In this document: piece by piece, positions 33,023 through 43,032 of the stretch | Layout: each line of letters opens with the position of its first letter | How positions within the stretch are numbered: position 1 is the stretch's first letter | Source of the DNA: Scytalidium lignicola | Lineage: Eukaryota; Ascomycota; Leotiomycetes | Length of the DNA: 45,481 nt | Reading direction: 5' to 3' | NCBI GenBank assembly: GCA_002812745.2 | Contig: NCSJ02000331.1 | Coordinates: 1-45,481, forward strand | The notes under the pieces: generated by a model | Seen by the model: the letters and a program-made list of their open reading frames with translations, nothing else | Database searches by the model: none | Told to the model about the DNA's origin: nothing | Program-made: the position numbers and the translations under genes

Positions 33023-34251
33023 TCAAGCCTTCGTAGCAGTAAGAATATTAGCATAATTATTCATCGTATTCATAACCCTCCACTCGCCAGCATTAACCTT
33101 TTCATATTTAGCCCCTTCCTCACCATCAGCCACAATGGGATCAATATCAACATCTGCACTCGGATGTACAAAGAACGCTGTCGAATACCTTGCTGGTAAC
33201 ATACCACTCTCCCCAATCATCCCCATATCCTTAAGTTGCTCCTCACTCCACCTCGGACTCGTAACCCTATGCAGAGTACTTCTGAGCCTATCATTCGACA
33301 GCCTCTGCAGCAAATCTGCAACATTAATAACGCAAGTCCCGCGAATAGGAGTGGCTGGAACAAACGCGTTGGTATGGAAGGGATCTACTTCGAGGCCGCC
33401 AACGCTGTCTTGGAAGAGGAGCGTACAGAGTCCGAAGTCTGTGTGTGGGATTATACGCGCGTGCCCTTCGCTTTCAATGATGTCGCGCGATATGGGCATG
33501 TAATGGAGCAGGCGGAGCTGTGGGTCCGCGCATTGGAGAGCGGAGGTAAAGTACTCTAAGTCAAGGTCCATGACTAGGGCGAGGGCACGCAAGACATCGA
33601 CTGAGAGATTGTAACATTTCTAAGTTGGTTGGTGAGTGAGGACTTCTTGGTTATTGTTGTCTCAGGGGAAGGCGTGTAATTAAGGGAAGTGTATGTGTTT
33701 ATATAAATTCAATACTAGTCGATAATAACGGAAAAGGATTGAAATTTTCCTCACTTGGTAAAATGAATCCATGAATTCACGGAAACCCTTAAGTTCTATC
33801 TCCGAAGGGCAAAGTTTATTCTCAAATCTTCTATGCTCATAACACTAAACATTGTAAGTGCCAACTCCCCTAATAATCCCAAGTAAGAGACTCACCTCCT
33901 TATGATCAATACCTCCATTAGCTTCAGCGCCATCGGGCGTATATCCCTGATTGACTTCAGCTGAAGATAAGGTGTTCTTAAGCTTTCTTTCTAGTGGAAG
34001 ATCGAAATATTTCTTAGACTTATGTAACATTAGAAACTGAGTACACTAAATATATAAATCAAGGAAAAGAGAAGCGGTACCATGGCGAACATCTCGTCGA
34101 TTTCCTCAGCTGAAATTCCAAAGTCTTGTAGATACACCCAGCCATAAGTATGAAACGCATTATAGAGCTTCTGAGCAACAACACGTTTCTCCGCTTCAGC
34201 TCCAGTGCGGAAGTCTTGGAAGGAGATGATGGGAAAGCTAGTTGAGATCAT
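33023..34251 (-). CDS. 2-oxoglutarate/Fe(II)-dependent oxygenase (isopenicillin N synthase-like)
   Basis: Four minus-strand exons join in phase 0: 34251-34081, 34036-33896, 33835-33755 and 33619-33023, giving 329 residues, the usual length. The N-terminus (FPIISFQDF...LYNAFHTYGWVYLQDFG) is the DIOX_N domain; the second exon encodes SKKYFDLPLE and NQGYTPDGAE, also typical. The C-terminal jelly-roll core has the iron ligands H190 and D192 (HTDFG) and H248 (LHRVTSP), and the 2-oxoglutarate-binding R275 with S277 (ARYSTAFF). Family members hydroxylate, desaturate or cyclise small molecules, in fungi often in secondary metabolism. The substrate is unknown, and no synthase gene is near. Introns are 44, 60 and 135 bp; the exon 2 to 4 joins were checked by frame. 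Confidence 0.85.
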
Positions 34252-35506
34252 GATTTATATATATATTCTAAGATGATGAGAGAACCACTTAATTGTTCTA
34301 GAAACGAAAATCTGAGGATGTTTTGATATTAATATACATAACATAATCATAAACAGGTGTTAGGTTCTCACCGTATATCCCTGGTGCAGGTAATTAGTTA
34401 CTGTAACACTCTTAACGCTCACTATCTAGATAACCCACCTTTCAATCTTCCTTATCAACCAATATCATGGGCCCCATTCTCCCCCACTTCTAAGTTTCCC
34501 CACTATGAATAAATGCAACTGTGCCCACTTTTAACCGTTATTAAACCGGTCTTCCCGTTAGAGAATCTGACTAATCCTACTGTAGGAGTTATTTGTGATT
34601 TTACCTTATTCATTTTATATATATAACATCTGAATCGATAGCTTAGTACAACGAAATTCAACATATACGAAAATCTGATTAGTTAGTAAAAAAGCAAAGT
34701 GCACGCATCTCAACCTTATATTTAAGCGGCACGGTTATTTCTTAAAGCAGCCACGCACTACAATGCTTGCTACACAATCACTAATAGCAAGGCGCTAATA
34801 TTCATAAGAAAGGGCAAAATTACTGAAGGGAGGTATATTTACTTGGCTGTGAAATTTGTCGACGATATAAAAGGCTCTTTACGAGAATACTTGTCACATA
34901 CGACCATAGACTGAGGAATACTGGGCATCCCGTCCGCTCTGCCATACATAAGCCTCAGATCGGGAGATCAGTAGTTGGGTCGGTGACGACCAGCGAATAC
35001 CTTCTGTTGTATGTTTTTGACTTTTTGCNTTTTTTTTTTGCTGCTGTCTTACATTCTTTTGGTCAGTGGGTGATGTAGAGAGAAACGGGAAGCCCAAATT
35101 CGATCGATATTGTAAAGAGGTACATGATCTTTTTGTTTCGGAGTTGAGCTGGGAAGAAATTAAAAGAATGAATAGTATTGAAGTAATATTGTTCATAATA
35201 AGTTCATATCATGTTCAGTAGCGCTACAAACTACAAGCCGTCGCAAAGAAGTGCAGTGGTCTGGAAATCACAGGAGAAGACCGACCAGTGGTCTGTCAAT
35301 TATATCCAGCTTAATCGTCATATGTAAACGCAATACAATAATGCTTTTTGTTTTCTATTCCTAAATTCCCACCTCCAGTACAATCAATGCCTCAAAACAT
35401 TTATCCCAAAAAAAAATAGATATACATAAAAGTAATTCCAGCGCCTAACCGGCCAATTTTCCATTATCCCTTTTTGTTTAGACTATCGGGAAGAAAACAT
35501 ATATAT
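34252..35506. other. Intergenic, no confident gene
   Basis: About 1.25 kb. A 100-codon frame on the minus strand (35196-34894) begins with a hydrophobic, signal-like stretch but is crossed by an N/T-run (about 35029) and has no domain. The oxygenase promoter lies at the left end and the terminator of the cysteine-rich gene at the right. Confidence 0.45.
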
Positions 35507-36343
35507 TTACATCCTCACAAGCTTCCTCTTAGAAACGAATCCACAGCCAGTCTTACCAGCTTGCGTTTGAGCTCCAACGCCAGAGCAAATACCAGAGGGG
35601 CCGGCACAGCAACCACTGGCGCAGTCGGCGTTTGAGAGACATTGACCTCCGATGAACTGTCCGCCAGCATTATTACCAACATTCTTATCTCCAGCAGGGT
35701 CGAAGGGAGGTCCACCCGCCGTTGCTGTACCTGCAACCGGAGCTGCTGAAGCGACATTGACGGCGGCAGATGTTGCAGCAGATGGTGCTGCAGCGGGTGA
35801 GCTTGCTACTGCTGCACCGTTGAGTGCAGGGCTCACAAATCCACAGCCGGTCTTGCCAGCTTGAGTTTGGGCCCCAACACCAGAGCAGATACCAGAGGGG
35901 CCGGCACAGCAACCACTGGCACAGTCAGCATCTGAGAGACATTGGCCTCCAATGAACTGTCCGCCAGCATTATTTCCGACGTTTTTAACCCCGGCAGGAT
36001 CGAATGCCGGTCCGCCGTTGGCATTGTCCGTTGGAATTGCACCTGTTGCTGCAACAGCAGGGGAAGCAGGAGGCGCAGCTGAAGTATTGGCAGAGCCAAA
36101 GCCACAGCCTGTCTTCCCGTTTTGGAACTGAGCACCTGGGCCAGAGCAAATACCAGTGGGATTGGCACAGCAGCCGCTGCCACAGTCGGCGTCAGAGAGA
36201 CATTGGCCTCCGATAAATTGTCCACCAGCATTGTTACCGACGTTCTTTGTACCGGCAGGGTCGAAAGGAGGGACAGCGACAGCAGCGATGAGGCTGGGTG
36301 CTGCGAGGAGCAGGGCGACGAGCGAAAAGCTAGTGGTCTTCAT
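35507..36343 (-). CDS. Secreted protein with three near-identical 6-Cys modules (BAS2-like)
   Basis: One exon on the minus strand, 278 residues from the ATG at 36343. A signal peptide is visible (MKTTSFSLVALLLAAPSLIA). The mature part consists of three repeats of about 52 residues, each with FDPAG-x-KNVGNNAGGQFIGG followed by six Cys (QCLS.ADC.SGCCA, GICSG, KTGCGF). They are joined by Ala/Pro/Ser-rich linkers of about 35-50 residues. The end is a basic KRKLVRM. Single modules of this kind occur in small fungal secreted proteins such as the biotrophy-associated secreted protein 2 of Magnaporthe, as I recall the family. A frame extending upstream to 36595 adds a non-homologous leader and is not preferred. 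A role at the fungal surface or in plant contact is possible but unproven. Confidence 0.8.
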   Translation of the reverse strand: MKTTSFSLVALLLAAPSLIAAVAVPPFDPAGTKNVGNNAGGQFIGGQCLSDADCGSGCCANPTGICSGPGAQFQNGKTGCGFGSANTSAAPPASPAVAATGAIPTDNANGGPAFDPAGVKNVGNNAGGQFIGGQCLSDADCASGCCAGPSGICSGVGAQTQAGKTGCGFVSPALNGAAVASSPAAAPSAATSAAVNVASAAPVAGTATAGGPPFDPAGDKNVGNNAGGQFIGGQCLSNADCASGCCAGPSGICSGVGAQTQAGKTGCGFVSKRKLVRM

Positions 36344-39300
36344 TTTGAAGTGATAAAAGAGTGGTAAGATCGTGTTGTTAAACGGATATAAAATGGATCT
36401 TTTTGAATACGAAAACAAGGAGCGTTTATGTTGATTCTGGAATTGCAAATTAAGAACCTGCCGGAGGAATATGGAGAGAAGTGAAGAATTCGTATCAAAC
36501 GAATCTGTAGTGAGGCAAAGAAAGCAAAATTGAAACGAAAGGAGGATGAGTAAGAAAGTGAATTGGGATGGAGGAGAGAGAAGGAAAAGGTTCATTGAGG
36601 GAACAAAACAGCCCTACTTATATCTTTGAGCATACAGCACAGGTCAACGTCTGCAGAAGGCGAATTATCTCGGTCGGCGCATACTCGAGGGTGTTGAAAC
36701 TTTGGATGTATGTGACAAAGCCCCTGTTTCCACACCTCCACAACGTCCGAACTGATCAGTGGGCCGGGAGGCTTAACCTTGATCCAATGAGGACTCGAGA
36801 CGATGAATACCATTGTACTGTAAGAAAGCCTCGGAGAATATGCTGGGACGGGCTATATTACTCTGGGGAAATCTTAAGAGGCAGATCTCGTCGGGGGTCG
36901 TAGCCTCAGGGGATCTCGGCTCCTGAGGCTTGGGATTGTATCACTAACAACACCGACTGCGGGATCCCGAAACCACCAGTGTGATCTGCAGGATTTTCTG
37001 GTGGTCGAACGAACGGAGATTTGCGGTGATGGCGCCACTTGGGACAAAACGGTTTTCATGCTAACACATCATGAATATTCCATTGTTTCATTGTTCCGTT
37101 TTGCGGGCGAGCAAAGGAAAGAGGAAGAGAGGTCTGATGAACACGCAGTGAGGCCTCAGGCTCGCAAAATGCACTCTGAGGCTCCTTCACTCCTAGTGGC
37201 TCTCTCAACCTTTCTAATTTTGCTGCACAAAATATCTGCAGCTGCGCAATACCCAGAACCACAGTCTTACAAACCAAATAAGCTTGCCATCATTTTACTT
37301 ACCCTTTCTTTTCTCAATTGGATTCACATTAGATAATAGCTTGTTTGAAACCCTCGGCCGCTTGCTCAAGTCCATCCCCATTCTCCGTTTTCCTGTATCG
37401 AATTGGGCCTGGTGCAAAACACCGACCTCCTGTTGCGGTTTCGGTTTCAACGCCCCGGCTGCTCCTTCCTCCCTTACTCGGCCGCGCCACGGGCCTTCAT
37501 CTGATGGGACTGTGCGCATTGAACAGATCACCCGTGATGTGCGGATAGAACATTCTGCGCATTGTTGAATCCGATTTTGATCTGAAGAACCAAGGTAACG
37601 TTACGGATATACAAGTGCACGTTCATTTCCAAAGCGTTCGCATGAAAGAGAAGATGAGATGTTCTAGGTTTTAGTAAGAATTCTAGACCTAGTTAAGGGT
37701 CGAGGCGTCAGCCAGATCCCAACTCAAACCACCATCTCCACTACCGGAAGATTATTTTTTTCTTAATTGAGTTGCTGTTTTACTGTATTCCTGTACCAGG
37801 AATAATTCAAATACTTTGAAAGCATAGATTTTGCTTGAAATTTTAATATATTCATTTTCACTTTCTTCGGGTCCGAAAGAAATCTTACGCCCATTAAATT
37901 AGAATTATGTGAAACCGTGCTTAGCGCAGTCAGTCCGTTAGAACAACCTACGCTCTGGTTTCAGTACTTTCCCCTCTATCAACTATTACCTTCCTGTAAG
38001 TAGACAGCAGGTCTCTTCTAATTAGGTTCAACACAATAGCGCTATTGTTGTAAGCTTCTCGTCGGAAAGCCCAGATACCAGTACACTAAAAAGGAGAGGG
38101 ACCAATGTCATAGCTCTCTCCCTTGCCTCTTCCTTCCTCCCCAGAGTTCTTGATTCCGCTACTATACTATTAACAATTAAGCCAAAAATACTTCCTTCAA
38201 TTTAAATTGAAATCTTAGTTTAAGTTATCTGATTAGTAAATAGTCCTAAAGGATATTTTCGAAGCCAAAATGAGGGCAATTCTTAATTCAAATTGATGCA
38301 ATATATACAAATTGCATTCTCATAAGTTTACCTCTGTGGTATATAATGAACCTCCCTTTCTCTACTTATCTCCAATTATCTTTAATTTCTCTTTAATTTC
38401 TCCATCTCAATACTAATACTAGCTTATGTTCATATTGAATCTAGCCAACTTCCAGCTTCTGGAACCACTCAAATCCCACGACCATAGCACGGGGAGCATT
38501 TTCCCATGCAGGTCATCATGCTTGGGCAAGACTAGAGCTGCATCTTGTCTAGATCGTAAACTGCATGAAGTCTACAATGCACATCCGGAAATCCCTTACG
38601 GCAAGGAAAACCCCAAGTTTTTAGATGAGACTGAAACTGCGCTAGCAATCTAGATCTAACGGTTTCTGTTCCTGAATATGTACATAACATATTCTCGTTA
38701 CGTCGAAGTAGTGCATAATTGGAACGAGATAATTCTTTTCTTTGTCATTTCCTTATGGATCCCACATTGGTAATGTTACGATTTTTTTACTAAGCTCTGG
38801 TATTTGCGTAAGCATAGTGAGATTACAAGGCTTAGATGTAATGTAAGTTAATCCTGTTATCCCTTTAGTTAATCAATATCCCCATCATTGAGAATTCACT
38901 GTCTTTGAGTATTCACACCTACAAAAATAGCACATGTGATCAGCTTCACTAGCACTAGCGACCATTCAAACTACTACCTTCTATATAACCCCGAATAAGC
39001 AACTTGTCTACTAAGAACAACAAAACGCGTCGTTGTGGCAGAACGGTCAGGTCAAATTGTTCTAAGAGCTGGTCCGGGAAATAAATCTAATGTAATGATG
39101 TGCTTGTCACTGACATTAGTAGAGATGTAGAGCATAATGTAGGGCTCGAACTCTTTTATTATTCGTTTTTCTTTTCTTTTTCTTTCTCTAAAATATATCA
39201 TCTGATTTAAAATAGTGAACAATAAAACTATCCAAGTCCTGTACACATATTGAGACGCGTCTTACTGCCTTATTTTCTACATCAACCACATCTTAACTAT

Positions 39301-40088
39301 CAGACCTCTCATTTTATATCTGAATACTTAAAACACTCTCCCCTCGTCACTATATATCAATCAAAAGTTGTCTCTATATTCTTTTATGCCACGTTTTGCG
39401 GCGCTTAAAGTCAAACTGAAGTTAAGAAGAGATGATACTTTTATTTATTTAAAGATTAGCACACTTAATAAACCTATAACTTGGATAGANTTTTTTGAAA
39501 GAGGCATTCGCTACTAGGCGTACTTCGTAGCCATTAGCGTTGCAAACCCAACATAGGAAGTATATAGAAATAAAAATGATCTAGGCAACACTCTAACCAC
39601 GCAAGGTTACACAATGTCACGAGGAAGACTTGTATGACACGGCGCAAAATACTTACCTACGATGTTACCCTTGGTATTTACAATTTCTCGGCTGCAATTG
39701 CTTCATTGGGAGTTGTTCTGGTTCCCGCTTTAATGCCAGTGGCGTAACTCAGCCTCACGACTATTATCATCAACCTCATTTCCTTAACTTTATCCTAAAC
39801 ATGTATACAATATCAAATATATCTCATCTAAATATCTCTATCAACGATAACAAGTATCAATTAACCATTCGCGAGCTCTCAAAAAAATACAGGACAGCAA
39901 ATATAAATCCCAATATCATCACCTTATAGCTACTTCATTTTTATCTCGCACGAGGCTGTGACTGGGCCCCAGAGTCTCAAGCTTCAATATCTACTCATAT
40001 ATCTCATTTTAACTATATGATGCAGAATCTTGTTTATTAAGACTGCTGCTCTTATAAATACTTGGTAACTGACAAATCAACGGCCAAT
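36344..40088. other. Long gene-poor interval
   Basis: About 3.7 kb with no gene I can support. Short open frames (36568-36903, 37001-37336, 37284-37568, 38426-38653, 39630-39929 plus) lack domains, signal peptides or clear splice partners. An 11-bp unit is perfectly duplicated at 38380-38401. At about 39029-39060 the sequence resembles the 5' half of a tRNA for Ser/Leu but no T-arm follows. An N precedes a T run near 39490. The promoters of the cysteine-rich gene (left) and the HET gene (right) lie at the edges. Confidence 0.45.
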
Positions 40089-42185
40089 ATGGGAACCGAA
40101 GCCTTTTCATATGCAGCTCTAGAGGACAATTCGCAAGGGATCCGACTAATCCGTGCCACAGGGCCACCATTTAACATCCTAGACCCTGAGACACACCTAG
40201 ATATCGAATTACATCACTTTTCCCTCCAAAATGCCCCTCCCTACTTCGCCATCTCATATGTTTGGGGAGATCCATCCGTGTCATATCAGATCACCTGCAA
40301 CGGAAAATTTACCACCATTACGAATAGTCTTGCGGCTGCTCTGTCAAGTATACTCTGGGAAGGAGTCCCGGAGCATAAGGAACAAGATAATATATATCTG
40401 TGGGCGGACGCCCTGTGTATCAACCAGAATGATCTCGAAGAGAAAGCCGCTCAGGTTAACATCATGTGGGATATTTACAGCAAGGCAAAAGCCGTGCTGG
40501 CATACATTGGAGACTGTGCAAGCGGTGATCCTGGTAGAGAATTCATGATGTTGATAAGTGCCGGAGCTTATCTTCTGGCTGAATATCCAGCTAAGCCCGG
40601 AACCTCAGAGGTATCTTTGCCTCCTATACCATTGGATATGCACGTTCCATTCTGGTCATTGCCATTCTTTGGTCGTGGCTGGATAACACAGGAAGTGGCG
40701 CTTGCAGATAACATTTTGTGCTATTATGGAACGGGCTCGAATACATTTAGGTTCAACGCCAGCAACATATTCCGATTGCTTCAACATCAACTACAGAGAG
40801 GAGCACCGTCTGAAGAGGATGATGGGGCGAACAACCGGATGATTCGAGCGCTTCATATCCACACTTGGGCCATGTTTGGAACACATGCTGTCCAGGTAGA
40901 CATGTGGAATAGGTTGAGAACGGAGAGAAAGGCTGGTGTCCAATCATTTGACCTAATCGATCTTCTACAGATGAATCGACATGCAGTAACATCAGACTCG
41001 AGAGACAAGGTCTATTGCATAAGAAGCCTCCTTAACGAAGAGGATCGAGCAGCTATACGAGTAGATTATTCCAAGTCCAACACAACCACACAAGTGTTTA
41101 CGGACACTGCAAAATATTGTCTTGAGAGCGGTCGTGGGATGCAGCTCCTTGAATGCGCAGGACTGCAGCCAGACTTGTCAGCTGACACCACATCAAATAT
41201 TCCTATCATACTTTCGACGAATCTCTCAGAGCCAGAAATCATCCCGGGCCTTCCATCTTGGGTCCCCAACTTCACCTTCGTGTCCGCATCGCCATTTGAC
41301 TCCCGGCTTTATGAATGCGGAGGATCCGATCAGCCGACCATCACCCTGAATCCTGAGGATGATAATAAAATCATAGTCCGCGGCGTTATACTTGACGAGA
41401 TTGGTGCGATTGGACCTCGATGCCACTATCCCAGCGATGCTATCTACATTCCTCCGTTGCTACAGGTAGACTGGGCTCAATACTTACTAGGCAACGAACT
41501 CATTGAGGATTCTCTAGAATCGTTGATCATAATCGAAAAATATGTCAGGCAACTCTGTAGGGAATATCTTCTTCGACTAAAGAAAACAGTGCCGTCTGAT
41601 GAGGATGTTGCGAGGATGGCCTTGAGGATCTTGACTGCAGACCGTGGTTGGCGAAATGGGCGTAGTGCTCTTCAAAGTCGAGCTGATTACGATGCATTTC
41701 GCCAGAAATATTACGAATCTAGGGATTCAATGGATTCTGACAGCAGCAGCAGTAGTGGCTCGGAGCCCAGGCAGGCTTTTCTTCGAAGACTTGTTCGGCA
41801 AACCTCAGTCCTGTTGAAGAGATGGCTCAGAAAGCTGAAATCTATAAAGATATCTAAGAAGCAGCACCACCACGTCGTTACAGGGGATGCACAAGCTTTT
41901 AGGTTAGTTGCGCAATACACTCAACGTGGAAGGGCGGTGGGTGTCTCAAAGGGAGGAATGCTAGGGGTTTTCCCCAATAACACGGATGAGGGAGATGTTA
42001 TAGCTGTTTTGCAGGGTGCGAATCTCCCTTTTATCCTCCGTCCGGCTCCGAACAACGAGTTTCAAATAGTTGGTTCTTGTTATGTGGATATGATCATGGA
42101 TGGGGAGTTCCTTATACTTATGGAGAAACAAAGGGGATCTGCAGAGCCATGGGCTAGACCATTTGAAGATTTGGTTATAATATAA
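40089..42185 (+). CDS. HET domain protein (heterokaryon incompatibility)
   Basis: A single exon of 698 residues from the ATG at 40089; an upstream in-frame TTG is ignored. The HET domain spans about residues 50-210, with FAISYVWGDPS, LWADALCINQNDLEEKAAQV, YSKAKAVLAYIGD and FFGRGWITQEVALAD. A variable middle follows, including DLLQMNRHAVTSDSRDKVYC, which matches the usual 'R...DPRDKVYA' segment, and an Arg/Ser-rich stretch. The C-terminus (ARTQ-like region through GDVIAVLQGANLPFILRP and YVDMIMDGEFL) is the typical tail of fungal HET proteins. HET domains trigger cell death when partners from genetically different strains meet; they resemble TIR domains. No NACHT or WD repeats are fused to it. 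The ankyrin gene next door converges on it. Confidence 0.9.
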   Translation: MGTEAFSYAALEDNSQGIRLIRATGPPFNILDPETHLDIELHHFSLQNAPPYFAISYVWGDPSVSYQITCNGKFTTITNSLAAALSSILWEGVPEHKEQDNIYLWADALCINQNDLEEKAAQVNIMWDIYSKAKAVLAYIGDCASGDPGREFMMLISAGAYLLAEYPAKPGTSEVSLPPIPLDMHVPFWSLPFFGRGWITQEVALADNILCYYGTGSNTFRFNASNIFRLLQHQLQRGAPSEEDDGANNRMIRALHIHTWAMFGTHAVQVDMWNRLRTERKAGVQSFDLIDLLQMNRHAVTSDSRDKVYCIRSLLNEEDRAAIRVDYSKSNTTTQVFTDTAKYCLESGRGMQLLECAGLQPDLSADTTSNIPIILSTNLSEPEIIPGLPSWVPNFTFVSASPFDSRLYECGGSDQPTITLNPEDDNKIIVRGVILDEIGAIGPRCHYPSDAIYIPPLLQVDWAQYLLGNELIEDSLESLIIIEKYVRQLCREYLLRLKKTVPSDEDVARMALRILTADRGWRNGRSALQSRADYDAFRQKYYESRDSMDSDSSSSSGSEPRQAFLRRLVRQTSVLLKRWLRKLKSIKISKKQHHHVVTGDAQAFRLVAQYTQRGRAVGVSKGGMLGVFPNNTDEGDVIAVLQGANLPFILRPAPNNEFQIVGSCYVDMIMDGEFLILMEKQRGSAEPWARPFEDLVII

Positions 42186-43032
42186 TGGATATCGATTTTA
42201 TAGTATTGCTGGTTAAGCATACAAGATAATAAGCTATTTCTTTTTGGAAAGGGAAGGGGGTTTCAGCTTAATGTAAAAGTGGAGTTGCAACTCTGAATTA
42301 TATAGTATTTAGTATTTAACAGGCTCTAGCTCCATAGTCTCCAAACAGCTTTCTTTAGTTTTAAGTAAACTAGATTTATTATTGGTCAATGATATGTGCA
42401 TATTTGCTTACAGTACCCCGCCATCCCAGCACCTACCAAAAGCAACCACGAAAATCAGACTCCAATCTCATCCTCGCAGGTTCCGTCTTAGTCTCTAGAC
42501 GCGAGCTGCTGCTGCTATAACCTGAGCTGAGGGTGAGCACATCTAAGCCCAGGGTGAGCGTATTCGGTCTATTTAGAGTATTCTCTATAACCTAGAAAGT
42601 TTTCGTAAATTTCTAAGATATTCTTTTGCTGTTCAGACAGGTGAAGTAGGCGTTTGGCTGGTGACATCAGGCGGCACACTACAGTAATAAAATTAGAGTG
42701 ATCAAATTGGATATCATCAAGCACGCCTAAGACTTACAATCATCGCACTAAGACAGAAAAAAATGCACTCAGGCCGCTACTCCTTCCTCGTCGCCAGAAC
42801 CAGTCTGTACATTGGTCCATAAGTCTACGAGAGAGAGAGAGCCCGGGTGGAAGCATGAGCCCTAGCACATATTCCTAGTTCATCATCTTGTAGACACTCG
42901 AAAACCAACACTCTGAGCGCGTTAGTGATTGCAGTTGTCGCTGGATCTCTTGCTTCCCTGATGTGTTCTCCTCTGAAAATTTTCCAATAGTAGATTCTTC
43001 TAAGATTTTCCAATAACAGCTCAGCACTTCTT
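42186..43032. other. Convergent intergenic region
   Basis: About 850 bp between the stop codons of the HET (+) and ankyrin (-) genes. A minus-strand frame at 43094-42825 overlaps the ankyrin gene end in another phase and is a shadow. Both terminators should be here; nothing else was recognised. Confidence 0.5.

Noticed and set aside
34894..35196. Possible small secreted protein on the minus strand
   Set aside because: It has a hydrophobic start, but the frame crosses an N in a T run and shows no Cys pattern or homology.
36344..36595. N-terminal extension of the cysteine-module protein
   Set aside because: The frame stays open upstream, but the added 84 residues are unlike the family, whereas the ATG at 36343 gives a clean signal peptide.
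38426..38653. 75-codon plus-strand frame
   Set aside because: It has an ATG and no stop for 75 codons, but no recognisable feature and no splice partners.
39029..39080. Sequence like the 5' half of a Ser/Leu tRNA (GTCGTTGTGGCAGAACGGTC)
   Set aside because: The D-arm-like part is followed by something like an anticodon arm, but no variable arm, T-arm (GGTTCGA) or matching acceptor strand follows. At best it is a decayed fragment.
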